A stretch of DNA of 62,526 bases from JALHOM01 sp964444225 (GTDB lineage: Bacteria; Patescibacteriota; Saccharimonadia; Saccharimonadales; 2-12-FULL-41-12). Below, piece by piece: positions 8,734 through 16,285 of this stretch (position 1 is the stretch's first letter; each line of letters starts with the position of its first letter). Below the pieces are notes generated by a model. That model was given only the letters and a program-made list of their open reading frames with translations, made no database searches and was not told the origin of the DNA. The position numbers and the translations under genes were made by a program. Location: contig CAYUFM010000004.1 of assembly GCA_964444225.1 (NCBI GenBank), positions 1 through 62,526 on the forward strand, written 5' to 3'.

Positions 8734-9467
8734 TCTTTCATGTATATGTATCTTAGGTCTTCGGGTGGATCTTCACCCAACTCTTCTTTGAGTCTATCGA
8801 TATGGGTTTGTGCACCTAACGGCATCATAAGCCCTCCAACATCACAGTGACCCCTTGCGTTCCATCGAGGATCATTATCGCTAACCAGTACCCATTCACC
8901 ATCACAAGCTAATATGCCAGAAATCGTACCTTCATACTGGAAACGGTCATTAACTTCATCTGCTGGATATTTATACTCTTTATTTCTATATGAATCGATT
9001 ATTTCAGAAGTAGCACCAGGGTTTGTGCCAATTTCTGGTAGAGTAACCCTCTCCATGAATTTCCAATTATGCCCCACTCCTAAATGACGCCATTTTCTAA
9101 CCACCAAAAGTTCTCTTTGGGTCCTGGCGTATTCTACTTTTAGGTCTACTCCAGCAAAAGCTTCTTCTGCCTTTGTCTCGGGGAGCACAAAAGCACTTGT
9201 TGTGACAAAATGGGGCCTTGTGAGCACTCCCATGCGTTCTGTGTATTTCGGAACAAAGACTTCACTACTAAGTTGTGTGAACAAGCCCTCCTTAAGAGTT
9301 CTCGCAACACCCTTAAGGCATATTTCATCAATCTCCTCTTGCGTAAAGCTAACAAAACCTGTTTCTTGTGACTCGTGACCTAAACCAGGTAATTGAACAA
9401 TAACCCGGTTGTCGCCTTCAGCAGGAGACCCAGTAGAAAACTCTCCAATTTCTTTAAAACTTGGCAT
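8730..9467 (-). CDS. hypothetical protein between tig and clpP
   Basis: A 245-aa soluble protein with no signal peptide or membrane segment. It is mixed alpha/beta, rich in charged and aromatic residues, with Trp-rich stretches around residues 125-140 (VVRKWRHLG...NWKFMERV) and near residue 200 (DPRWNARGHCDVGG). I recognise no family and no catalytic motif. It follows trigger factor by 20 bp on the same strand and is probably co-transcribed with it; its stop codon lies inside the CIRCE element of clpP. Neighbourhood with a chaperone and a protease hints at a protein-quality role, but that is only context. Confidence 0.75.
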   Translation of the reverse strand: MPSFKEIGEFSTGSPAEGDNRVIVQLPGLGHESQETGFVSFTQEEIDEICLKGVARTLKEGLFTQLSSEVFVPKYTERMGVLTRPHFVTTSAFVLPETKAEEAFAGVDLKVEYARTQRELLVVRKWRHLGVGHNWKFMERVTLPEIGTNPGATSEIIDSYRNKEYKYPADEVNDRFQYEGTISGILACDGEWVLVSDNDPRWNARGHCDVGGLMMPLGAQTHIDRLKEELGEDPPEDLRYIYMKD

Positions 9468-9487
9468 TATTCTAAATATTAAAACAA

Positions 9488-10768
9488 TTAATTTGCGTTT
9501 TCAACAATAAAATTCACGACTTTTTGGCTGAGGATTCGGCTGGCAATATCACGGCGAGCTTCTTCTTTCTCTAATTCTGCCTGCATCGCCGGGTCGGTAT
9601 ACTGACCTTTTAGCATTTGCATCTGGATCTCTAGCTCTTCTGGAGTAACATTTATATCCTCTACTTCAGCGACTTCGCTTAGTAATATCGCAGTCTTTAC
9701 TTGCATTGTGGCCCGCGGCACAAGCACATCTTTTTTGTAATCTTCGTCAGTTTTACCTTCAAGTGCCAAGAATTCTTCATAAGTTTGGCCGCGATAATTA
9801 AGGTTGCGCCTAGTTTCTTCTAGCTCAAACTGAACTTGTTGGTCTATTAGCACCTGTGGCAAGGCAACTTCGCTATCATCTACAAACTGTCCAACAAGAT
9901 CGTTTTGCTTAAGGCGCAGAGACTCTTGCTCAGCTTCGTGAGTAAGTTGTTTCTTTATGTCTTCTTCTAGCTCTTTAAGCGTTTTAAAAGGCCCGACCGT
10001 GGTTGCAAATTCATCGCTAAGCTCTGGTTTGGTCATTTCATTAATGGTCTTTACGCTGACGCTAAACGTGACTTTCTTACCTGCCAAAGCCTTGACGCCA
10101 TATTCTTTAGGGAAAGTTAGGCCTAGGTCTTTATTTTCATCAGCTTTCATGCCAATGATTCCAGACTCAAAACCTGGAATAAATGAGTCACTTCCGAGAG
10201 TCAAGGGGTAATCGGCGCCTTCACCACCGCTTATAGGTGCACCTTTTTCGTCTACACCTTTAAAATCAATGATTGCTTCATCGCCATCTTTAGCAGAGCG
10301 CTCTACAGCAGTACGCTGGCTCATGCGTACGCGCAAGTTTTCTAGAACGCTTTTTATGTCACTATCCAGTACTTTTTTAGTAGAAACATCAGTCTTGAGA
10401 CCTTTGTATTTACCAAGTTTAACTGGCCCTAGAACACTTGTTGTTACATCGAATTCTAATGTAGTAAACGGCACAAACTTTTTAACATCTACTTTAGGCT
10501 GGGTCACTGGTCGAACGTCCTCAATCTGGGTAGCGCTGGCGTAAAGCTGTGTCATTGCCTCGTCCAGAAATTCCGTCTGTAGAGTCGTAGGATCGATATT
10601 TTTCTCGGCCACCTGCAATGGCACTTTGCCATCACGAAATCCCGCTACCTTAACATTTCTTGCTAGTACTTTTAGTACTTTTTGCTTAATCGGCTCCAAA
10701 TCTTCGGCTACTGCCGTGATATGTAGAGTTACTTCAGTTTTACTATTATCGGTCTTTGTTACATGCAT
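9488..10768 (-). CDS. tig: trigger factor (ribosome-associated chaperone, PPIase)
   Basis: Chaperone that binds the ribosome exit tunnel and shields nascent chains. The ribosome-binding signature GFRDGKVP is at residues about 43-50. The FKBP-type prolyl isomerase domain spans about residues 160-245 (DEAIIDFKGVDEKG ... KKVTFSVSVKTI), and the C-terminal helical chaperone arms follow. Length, 426 aa, matches the family. It starts with ATG after an AT-rich region and leads a minus-strand series with the 245-aa unknown gene and clpP. No CIRCE precedes it, so it is probably not under the same repressor as clpP. Confidence 0.96.
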   Translation of the reverse strand: MHVTKTDNSKTEVTLHITAVAEDLEPIKQKVLKVLARNVKVAGFRDGKVPLQVAEKNIDPTTLQTEFLDEAMTQLYASATQIEDVRPVTQPKVDVKKFVPFTTLEFDVTTSVLGPVKLGKYKGLKTDVSTKKVLDSDIKSVLENLRVRMSQRTAVERSAKDGDEAIIDFKGVDEKGAPISGGEGADYPLTLGSDSFIPGFESGIIGMKADENKDLGLTFPKEYGVKALAGKKVTFSVSVKTINEMTKPELSDEFATTVGPFKTLKELEEDIKKQLTHEAEQESLRLKQNDLVGQFVDDSEVALPQVLIDQQVQFELEETRRNLNYRGQTYEEFLALEGKTDEDYKKDVLVPRATMQVKTAILLSEVAEVEDINVTPEELEIQMQMLKGQYTDPAMQAELEKEEARRDIASRILSQKVVNFIVENAN

Positions 10769-11013
10769 AGTTGGATATATTAACAGATTAGGCTTAGTCT
10801 GTCATTTATAATTATATTAGAATCTCACTTTCGCTGTTTCCAGCTCATCAGCATAAATACACATTTATGGAGTGAGTAGACAGATGAAGGAGTTTGAGAA
10901 AAGTGGGAGAAAGGGGTCGTGAGTGCGCGGGAGGCAGCTCGAGAAACTTTGACCAAACCTTAGTTCGCCAACTATTTCTCAAACGCCAACATCCGTCGAC
11001 TCACTTTGAAACC

Positions 11014-11424
11014 TTACCGCCGGAGATGTGGTGCAGAACGCACCGGGCGCCGGCCGGAAGACACAAGTACGGGCGCAGGGATGCGCTTTTGGACCGAGCT
11101 TTGCAGCTCCCGATCCAGGTTATTAAACCTGATGACAACCAACGTCATCAGTTCCGAGGCGATCGCCTTTGACCGCCGATAGCCGGCCTGGGTCTTGAGT
11201 GAGAAACGATCCGCTCCGAGATGCTTCACTGAGCCGATGACGGTGCAACTGTCGCCGGAAATTGCCCTTACAACCAGAGAGGGAGTGAGCTGAAAGCCCT
11301 TCCTCTTCCGTGGCCGGATCGTCAAAATCCACGTGCCGGATTCAGTCTCAGACTCGCCGAGTCTGATCCAGAACTTGTTGTTCCCGATCGACATTACCGT
11401 TTCCGGTGCTTTTCTGGGTGGCAT
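11014..11424 (-). CDS. GC-rich hypothetical gene, possibly acquired
   Basis: A 136-aa basic protein (Arg/Lys-rich, many Ser/Thr) with no membrane segment and no recognised domain. It has a textbook ribosome-binding site (AGGAAAGG, 6 nt before the ATG) and a strong promoter 160 bp upstream, so it is likely expressed. The coding DNA is about 55-60% GC and uses GC-rich codons, unlike everything around it, and the odd composition extends about 130 bp past its stop codon. This fits recent transfer from another lineage. A 92-codon ORF on the other strand (10894-11172) covers part of the same patch but has no ribosome-binding site. Confidence 0.55.
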   Translation of the reverse strand: MPPRKAPETVMSIGNNKFWIRLGESETESGTWILTIRPRKRKGFQLTPSLVVRAISGDSCTVIGSVKHLGADRFSLKTQAGYRRSKAIASELMTLVVIRFNNLDRELQSSVQKRIPAPVLVSSGRRPVRSAPHLRR

Positions 11425-11446
11425 TGTTTGCCTTTCCTGGTTTGCT

Positions 11447-11465
11447 TTTCTCGCTGTGCGAGAAA
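11447..11465. promoter_or_regulatory. perfect 8-bp hairpin before the GC-rich gene
   Basis: TTTCTCGC (11447-11454), 3-nt loop, GCGAGAAA (11458-11465). It ends 9 bp upstream of the AGGAAAGG ribosome-binding site of the minus-strand gene at 11014-11424. It could be an operator, or an RNA hairpin modulating translation. GAGAAA/TTTCTC words recur at 10942-10980, on the far side of the gene. Confidence 0.5.
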
Positions 11466-11588
11466 CAATAGACTTAATTAAAATCTACTTTTTCTCACAC
11501 AGCCTAAACTCAATTCATCTGTCAATGTACCAGTTTGGAGTCAACTCAAACCAAATATATCAGTGAGGCCTCAACAAACTTAAGGTAC

Positions 11589-11616
11589 ATTATACAACTT
11601 ATGTCAACATTTTCAA
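11589..11616 (-). promoter_or_regulatory. promoter for the GC-rich gene
   Basis: The -35 box TTGAAA (11611-11616) and -10 box TATAAT (11589-11594) are 16 bp apart and overlap the last codons of hisS. Transcription would begin near 11582 and leave a leader of about 155 nt with two hairpins before the ATG at 11424. Confidence 0.6.
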
Positions 11617-12917
11617 CGACGAAAGTCTTTTATTATGCTGACAAGCCGTTCTGCGCCATGTTTTTCTTCGTTTCCTGACTTCAGATCTTTTAGCGGGTAT
11701 TGTTGTTGTTCTAGCTCATTTTCGCCAACAAATATTACGTAACGTATGTCTTTTTTATCTGCGTGCCTTAGCTTAAGATCAATTTTGCGATCTGTAGCAT
11801 CTACGGCTAAATTCAATCCCATTCCTCGTAAATCGGATAAAAACTTCTGGATTTTTTCGTAAACATCACCTACTACTATGACCAAAGCATCGGTTCCTGG
11901 ATGTAATACTGGCAATAAATGATGTGACTCCAAAAAATTTTGAAGCGTAACGTCACCCATCCCAAACCCAACAACCGGCAAAGGATCGACGCCAAACATT
12001 TCTACCAAGCCGTCATATCGACCTCCGCCAAACATTGCCCGATTATTCTCTGGATCAGTATCAAAAACTTCAAAAACTATCCCATTATAATAGTCCAGCC
12101 CCCGAATAACAGTGATATCAAATCGAGCATTCTCTACTCCAGATTTTTGTAAAATTTCTAAAATATCTCTAATTGTTTTAACACTATCGTGCTCTTGCAG
12201 GTCTGCCGGCAAATCATTAAGCGATGCAACAGAAAGAACATTCAGAATTTTATCGCTTAGACCATCTGACTTTTGGCTAGGAGAACACATAGCGTCAATC
12301 TCAGCCTCAAACACATGACGCTCTATCTTGTGCATTTTATCCACCAGTTTATACATAGTTGTTGTTTGAGTTGGATTAAGCCCAAAATAATCAACCATTA
12401 AGTGATTCATAAATTGGCGATTATTTATCCTAATCTCATACATTTCTGGTTTAGCCCCAAAAGATTTCATAATGTTATTTGCCACAAGAATAACCTCATG
12501 ATCAGCTGATAATCCTTCTTCGCCAAAGATGTCTACGTTTAATTGCCAGTGCTCGCGTAGCCTGCCACGCTGAGGCCGTTCGTATCGCCAGAGATTAGGG
12601 ATAGAAAACCACCTCAAAGGATAGCCAAGCTCTTGACGTCTAGCTGCCACCATCCTGGCAACCGTTGGAGTCATCTCGGGCCGGAGTGTAACTTCACGAC
12701 CGCCCCTGTCTATAAAGCTGTAAGTTTCTTCATTTACTAAAGCTTCGCCCGATTTTGCTGCATATAGTTCTAATGGCTCTAAAATAGGCGCGTCATATTC
12801 AGCATAACCGAACTTTTTAACAGTATTTCTTAGCACGCCAAAAATATAGTCCTGAACTCTCTTGTCCTCAGGATAAAAATCACGAGCTCCCTTATATGGT
12901 TTTACGGAAAGTGCCAT
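11613..12917 (-). CDS. hisS: histidyl-tRNA synthetase
   Basis: Class II aminoacyl-tRNA synthetase that charges tRNA-His. Motif 2 region (WRYERPQRGRLREHWQ) is near residue 110, the HisRS-specific RGLDYYNGIVFEV block near residue 273, motif 3 (GGGRYDGL...VVGFGMG) near residue 300-325, and a C-terminal anticodon-binding domain covers the last 100 residues. Length, 434 aa, is usual. The ATG is preceded by TAAAAT and no Shine-Dalgarno sequence. It lies downstream of aspS on the same strand with a 155-bp gap holding a weak terminator-like hairpin. I saw no T-box leader. Confidence 0.97.
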   Translation of the reverse strand: MALSVKPYKGARDFYPEDKRVQDYIFGVLRNTVKKFGYAEYDAPILEPLELYAAKSGEALVNEETYSFIDRGGREVTLRPEMTPTVARMVAARRQELGYPLRWFSIPNLWRYERPQRGRLREHWQLNVDIFGEEGLSADHEVILVANNIMKSFGAKPEMYEIRINNRQFMNHLMVDYFGLNPTQTTTMYKLVDKMHKIERHVFEAEIDAMCSPSQKSDGLSDKILNVLSVASLNDLPADLQEHDSVKTIRDILEILQKSGVENARFDITVIRGLDYYNGIVFEVFDTDPENNRAMFGGGRYDGLVEMFGVDPLPVVGFGMGDVTLQNFLESHHLLPVLHPGTDALVIVVGDVYEKIQKFLSDLRGMGLNLAVDATDRKIDLKLRHADKKDIRYVIFVGENELEQQQYPLKDLKSGNEEKHGAERLVSIIKDFRR

Positions 12918-13054
12918 TTACTATAGATTTTACCTTATTTTTAAGCATTGGAGTACAAATTAGTCGTAAATTCAGATGAATTACAGTTATATTTAAAATT
13001 TTGATAATACCGCACCGAAGTATAGGTGCTTCAGAGGACGAGCATAGAAAACTC

Positions 13055-13073
13055 AAACAGTTATTGGCTGTTT
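13055..13073 (-). terminator. weak hairpin at the end of aspS
   Basis: AAACAG-7 nt-CTGTTT (13055-13060 and 13068-13073) forms a 6-bp stem overlapping the aspS stop codon. On the minus strand it is followed by GAG and a short T-run. The stem is AT-rich, so termination would be inefficient. Confidence 0.35.
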
Positions 13074-14482
13074 TATGTAAGCCCAAGCTCTTTCTTTGAT
13101 TTTGAAGATATATTGGCTGGTGCGTGCATCATTAGATCTTTTCCATCTCCAGTTTTTGCGAACGGTATCACTTCGCGAATGTTTGGTTCGTTCTCCAGTA
13201 GCATGATCAACCTATCAAACCCCCACGCAATACCACCATGTGGTGGTGCGCCAAAATCAAGTGCCTTAAGCATATGGCCAAAATTTTCTTCAATCCGCTC
13301 TGTATCGTAGCCCATAATCTCAAAGGTCTTTCGTTGGGCGGAAGATTCGTGATTTCGAATACTACCACCACCAATCTCAAAGCCATTCAGCGTAATATCG
13401 TACTGGGTTGAAAAAATGTTACCGATATTTTCGCCAAGAAGAAAATCTTTTTCATGCTGATCCTGAGGTTTTGAGAATGGATTGTGGGTGAATGTCCATT
13501 CGCCAGTATCGTCATAGTTATCATCACCTGTTTTTTCAAACATCGGAAAATCAATAACCCACAAAAATGCTAAGAGATTAGGGTCATTTTTATCTTCGCG
13601 AATGTCTGGGCGATCACTACCATACTTCTCTATAGCTTCACTATATGTCATCCGAGGGAATGGCACTTGCTGAATCTTCTTGTCCGGATATTGTTCCTTC
13701 ACTAATGCAATAAGCAATTCTTCGTTTAGCGCCATAACATCTTCTTGAGAAACAAATGACATCTCCATATCAAGCTGGGTAAATTCTGGCTGACGATCTC
13801 CTCGCGTGTCTTCGTCGCGCATACATCGCGCAAATTGGAAGTATTTTTCCAAACCACCAACCATAAGAAGTTGTTTATACTGTTGTGGCGACTGAGGGAG
13901 TGAGTAGAAGCCACCTTTACTTAGACGACTAGGGACAACAAATGAACGAGCACCTTCTGGGGTTGGAGCCGATAAAAGTGGCGTCTCTACCTCGACGAAT
14001 CCACGCTCAGCCAAACTATTTCTAATAAAATTCTGCACCTTAAAGCGGTTTACTATATTTTTTTTGAGTCGAGCGTTACGCATATCAAGATAACGATGCT
14101 CAAGTCGTATCGACTCATCCACCACTCGGGCGTCATCATGAATTGGAAAGGGCGGAACATTGCTGGTGTTCAGTACATCAATTGTTGTAATTTCTAACTC
14201 GATATCTCCATTAAGAACGCCCTCTTTTTTATTTTGTTCTGGACGCTCACGAACAAAACCGCTCACGCGTACCACGTACTCTTCTCTTATATTTTTTGCA
14301 TCTTCTAATACAGTACTCTTTGGAAGTACAATCGACTGTACAATCCCAGACGTGTCTCTAAGTTCAAAAAATATCATCTTTCCTTGATCTCGTCGCACAT
14401 GCACCCAGCCGCTTATAGACGCCTCTTTCCCGATGTGTTTTGATAGTTCACTTATATATATTCGTTTTAAATTCATAATCAT
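13073..14482 (-). CDS. aspS: aspartyl-tRNA synthetase without GAD domain
   Basis: Class II synthetase for tRNA-Asp. An N-terminal OB-fold anticodon-binding domain (residues about 8-110, GWVHVRRDQGK) is followed by the bacterial-type catalytic core with motif 2 (FARCMRDEDTRGDRQPEF, about 225-242) and motif 3 (GGIAWGFDRLIMLL, about 425). It is 469 aa, against about 580-590 for bacterial AspRS: SDRPDIR near residue 295 is joined directly to LAFLWVIDFPMFE, so the GAD insertion domain is missing. Start choice is ATG at 14482 or 14476. The ATG lies 4 nt after the CCA end of tRNA-Leu and has no Shine-Dalgarno sequence. With GatCAB in the window, it may be the non-discriminating enzyme that also makes Asp-tRNA-Asn. 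Confidence 0.95.
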   Translation of the reverse strand: MIMNLKRIYISELSKHIGKEASISGWVHVRRDQGKMIFFELRDTSGIVQSIVLPKSTVLEDAKNIREEYVVRVSGFVRERPEQNKKEGVLNGDIELEITTIDVLNTSNVPPFPIHDDARVVDESIRLEHRYLDMRNARLKKNIVNRFKVQNFIRNSLAERGFVEVETPLLSAPTPEGARSFVVPSRLSKGGFYSLPQSPQQYKQLLMVGGLEKYFQFARCMRDEDTRGDRQPEFTQLDMEMSFVSQEDVMALNEELLIALVKEQYPDKKIQQVPFPRMTYSEAIEKYGSDRPDIREDKNDPNLLAFLWVIDFPMFEKTGDDNYDDTGEWTFTHNPFSKPQDQHEKDFLLGENIGNIFSTQYDITLNGFEIGGGSIRNHESSAQRKTFEIMGYDTERIEENFGHMLKALDFGAPPHGGIAWGFDRLIMLLENEPNIREVIPFAKTGDGKDLMMHAPANISSKSKKELGLT

Positions 14483-14486
14483 TTTT

Positions 14487-14570
14487 TGGTGCGGATGAAA
14501 GGACTTGAACCTTCACGCATTGCTGCACTAGTTCCTAAGACTAGCGTGTCTACCATTCCACCACATCCGC
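14487..14570 (-). tRNA. tRNA-Leu (anticodon UAG)
   Basis: An 84-nt tRNA with a 7-bp acceptor stem (GCGGATG/CATCCGC), anticodon stem CTAGT/ACTAG enclosing the 7-nt loop CTTAGGA (anticodon TAG, reads CUN), a long type II variable arm, and T arm GAAGG-TTCAAGT-CCTTT. The 3' CCA is encoded. Only four A residues separate it from the aspS start codon. Confidence 0.96.
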
Positions 14571-14591
14571 ATAAACGTTTTAACAGATTAC

Positions 14592-14620
14592 ATTTTACAC
14601 CCAAGAAAGTAATGAATCAA
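14592..14620 (-). promoter_or_regulatory. promoter of tRNA-Leu (and aspS)
   Basis: The -35 box TTGATT (14615-14620) and -10 box TAAAAT (14592-14597) have a 17-bp spacer. Transcription would start near 14585, about 15 nt before the tRNA 5' end. It is the only evident promoter for aspS, so the tRNA and aspS are probably one transcript. Confidence 0.65.
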
Positions 14621-14629
14621 CTAAAGTGA

Positions 14630-15181
14630 TTAGATAACCTCTATTTCAGCACCTCTTAGAGCTACGCTACTACCGCAGAAGTACCTGTCCAACTCTTCTT
14701 TTATTGGCTCAACAGGGAGTCCTGCTCTTACAGCAACAATTCCAAAAGGGAAGGTTCGTTTTGGTTTAAAAAAATTTCTAGCGTCAAATTCTTCATAGAA
14801 TCTACGGAGTTCGTCGTCAAAGTATGGCAAAACATGATCATCGAGTCCTACGCGTACATAATTGAAAACCGAGCTTCTTGCTACGACTTTTACTTTATCT
14901 ACTGGCACCTTATCGAGACCACCGAGAGAGTTGTGTGCAAAATCATTAATCTCAGCTAAGAGGGCGTCTGGACCATTTGGAAATCTACTCTTAACTACTG
15001 AGATATCTTTGCTACTTATGACACGAACACCATAAGTCTCTGGGCTACCAAGTAAGAAATTTCCAGTTCGGTGAGCCATTTCTTCCAGCGCATCTAAATT
15101 TACTTCGCCTGGATGACGAACGCAAACTCTATCTAGCTCTACATTGCTACCGCCTAAGTCTGAACCTGAAGAAACATACAT
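14630..15181 (-). CDS. hypothetical protein
   Basis: A 183-aa soluble protein. Visible features are a Gly/Ser-rich start, a middle with RTGNFLLGSPETYG and the C-terminal stretch PFGIVAVRAGLPVEPIKEELDRYF, which looks like a beta-alpha unit. It has no signal peptide, membrane segment, metal-binding cluster or nucleotide-binding loop that I can name. It lies between rsmD and tRNA-Leu on the same strand, with about 120 AT-rich bases upstream. It is probably a lineage-specific protein; the function is unknown. Confidence 0.65.
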   Translation of the reverse strand: MYVSSGSDLGGSNVELDRVCVRHPGEVNLDALEEMAHRTGNFLLGSPETYGVRVISSKDISVVKSRFPNGPDALLAEINDFAHNSLGGLDKVPVDKVKVVARSSVFNYVRVGLDDHVLPYFDDELRRFYEEFDARNFFKPKRTFPFGIVAVRAGLPVEPIKEELDRYFCGSSVALRGAEIEVI

Positions 15182-15298
15182 TGCGAGATACTTTCAATTT
15201 ATATATTTATAAATATTTTAGTTTATGTAGCTATAACAATTTTTATTATGAACCTGCGTTTAGATAGATTCCACAGTTTGTGTGATTTTTTACAACGT

Positions 15299-15829
15299 TT
15301 ATTTGTGTTTGTAGTAATACAGAGCACTGTCGCCGTAATCTTTACTCTTTACCATTTCTAGGTCTTTAAAGAAGTAAAAGTCTATCTTTGACGGCCAGGA
15401 AAGTACTAAAATACCATCCTCATTCAAGTGTCTTGGCATTGAGTTAAGATCGCGATAAGGAATGTCGTCATATGGCGGATCAAGTAAAATTATGTCAAAC
15501 ATTTGCACCTGATGTCGGGTTGACCAGGCGTTTGCATAGGCCCGCACAGCCTTCACCCTATCTGCTATACCTAGACTAGTTAAGTTCTTCTTGATTATTT
15601 CATGAGCACCTTTATCTACTTCTACAGCCACAACTTCTTTGGCGCCACGACTAACAGCCTCTATAGCTAATGCGCCACTACCAGAAAAAGCGTCTAAAAC
15701 GCGCAGACCTTTTATATCTCCAAGTGCACTAAATATTGCCCCGCGCATCTTCTCGCTCATTGGATGCGTACGATAACCATGAGGACTCTCAAATATCCGT
15801 CCACCCAAGAAACCAGTTATAACTCTCAT
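15299..15829 (-). CDS. rsmD: 16S rRNA (guanine966-N2)-methyltransferase
   Basis: SAM-dependent methyltransferase that modifies G966 of 16S rRNA. The N-terminal RVITGFLGGR and SEKMRGAIFSAL are typical of RsmD; the SAM-binding motif is DAFSGSGALAIEA (about residues 45-57); the catalytic motif is DPPY (about 118-121). Length, 176 aa, is usual. It has no Shine-Dalgarno sequence. A TATACT box (15837-15842) ends 7 nt before the ATG, so the mRNA is probably leaderless. The next gene is the unknown at 14630-15181. Confidence 0.93.
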   Translation of the reverse strand: MRVITGFLGGRIFESPHGYRTHPMSEKMRGAIFSALGDIKGLRVLDAFSGSGALAIEAVSRGAKEVVAVEVDKGAHEIIKKNLTSLGIADRVKAVRAYANAWSTRHQVQMFDIILLDPPYDDIPYRDLNSMPRHLNEDGILVLSWPSKIDFYFFKDLEMVKSKDYGDSALYYYKHK

Positions 15830-15901
15830 GCAACTCAGTATAGGCTAATCTTTTGCATAAATATAATTGACTATATATAGATTATAGTGTATTATATATT
15901 T

Positions 15902-16285
15902 ATGCATAGAACAGAAACATCAGAGCGCGAACTCGCAAGAACCTCAATTACTCAGTATGTACATGAAGGTACACCCGTAAATGTTGATGCACTAACATTC
16001 TTAACTCACCCGGATGTTCTAGACCAGATTGTCTACGGTGACGACAAGCCAAACAGGTGCCCTCTCGATGAATCTTCAACAGAAAGATATCAAAGATTAG
16101 CCGAATTAGTTAAGAGGTTAGGCCATGTAGAAGATACCGTTCCAGAGCCTCAAGCACATGAGGTACTCATTGAAACCCCTAAGCCTTGGTGCAACCCAAA
16201 CCCTGATAAAAATGACTTAGAACATCTTGTAAAAAGAGCTTTTAAAACACACCCCACCAGAAGCTCCTATTTTTCAAAAAACTAG
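15902..16285 (+). CDS. small hypothetical protein, convergent with recG
   Basis: A 127-aa protein if started at ATG 15902; the frame also has GTG at 15887, which would add five residues (YYIF-type), but the ATG looks more natural. The sequence is polar and Glu/Pro/Arg-rich, with one Asn-Pro-Asn-Pro-Asp turn near the C-terminus and no membrane segment. No family is recognised. Its stop codon overlaps the recG stop codon on the other strand (16282-16285), a compact convergent arrangement. It is divergent from rsmD with a 70-bp AT-rich gap. Confidence 0.55.
   Translation: MHRTETSERELARTSITQYVHEGTPVNVDALTFLTHPDVLDQIVYGDDKPNRCPLDESSTERYQRLAELVKRLGHVEDTVPEPQAHEVLIETPKPWCNPNPDKNDLEHLVKRAFKTHPTRSSYFSKN

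Noticed and set aside
10894..11172. + strand 92-codon ORF in the GC-rich patch
   Set aside because: No ribosome-binding site or promoter; the minus-strand ORF at 11014-11424 has both and overlaps it.
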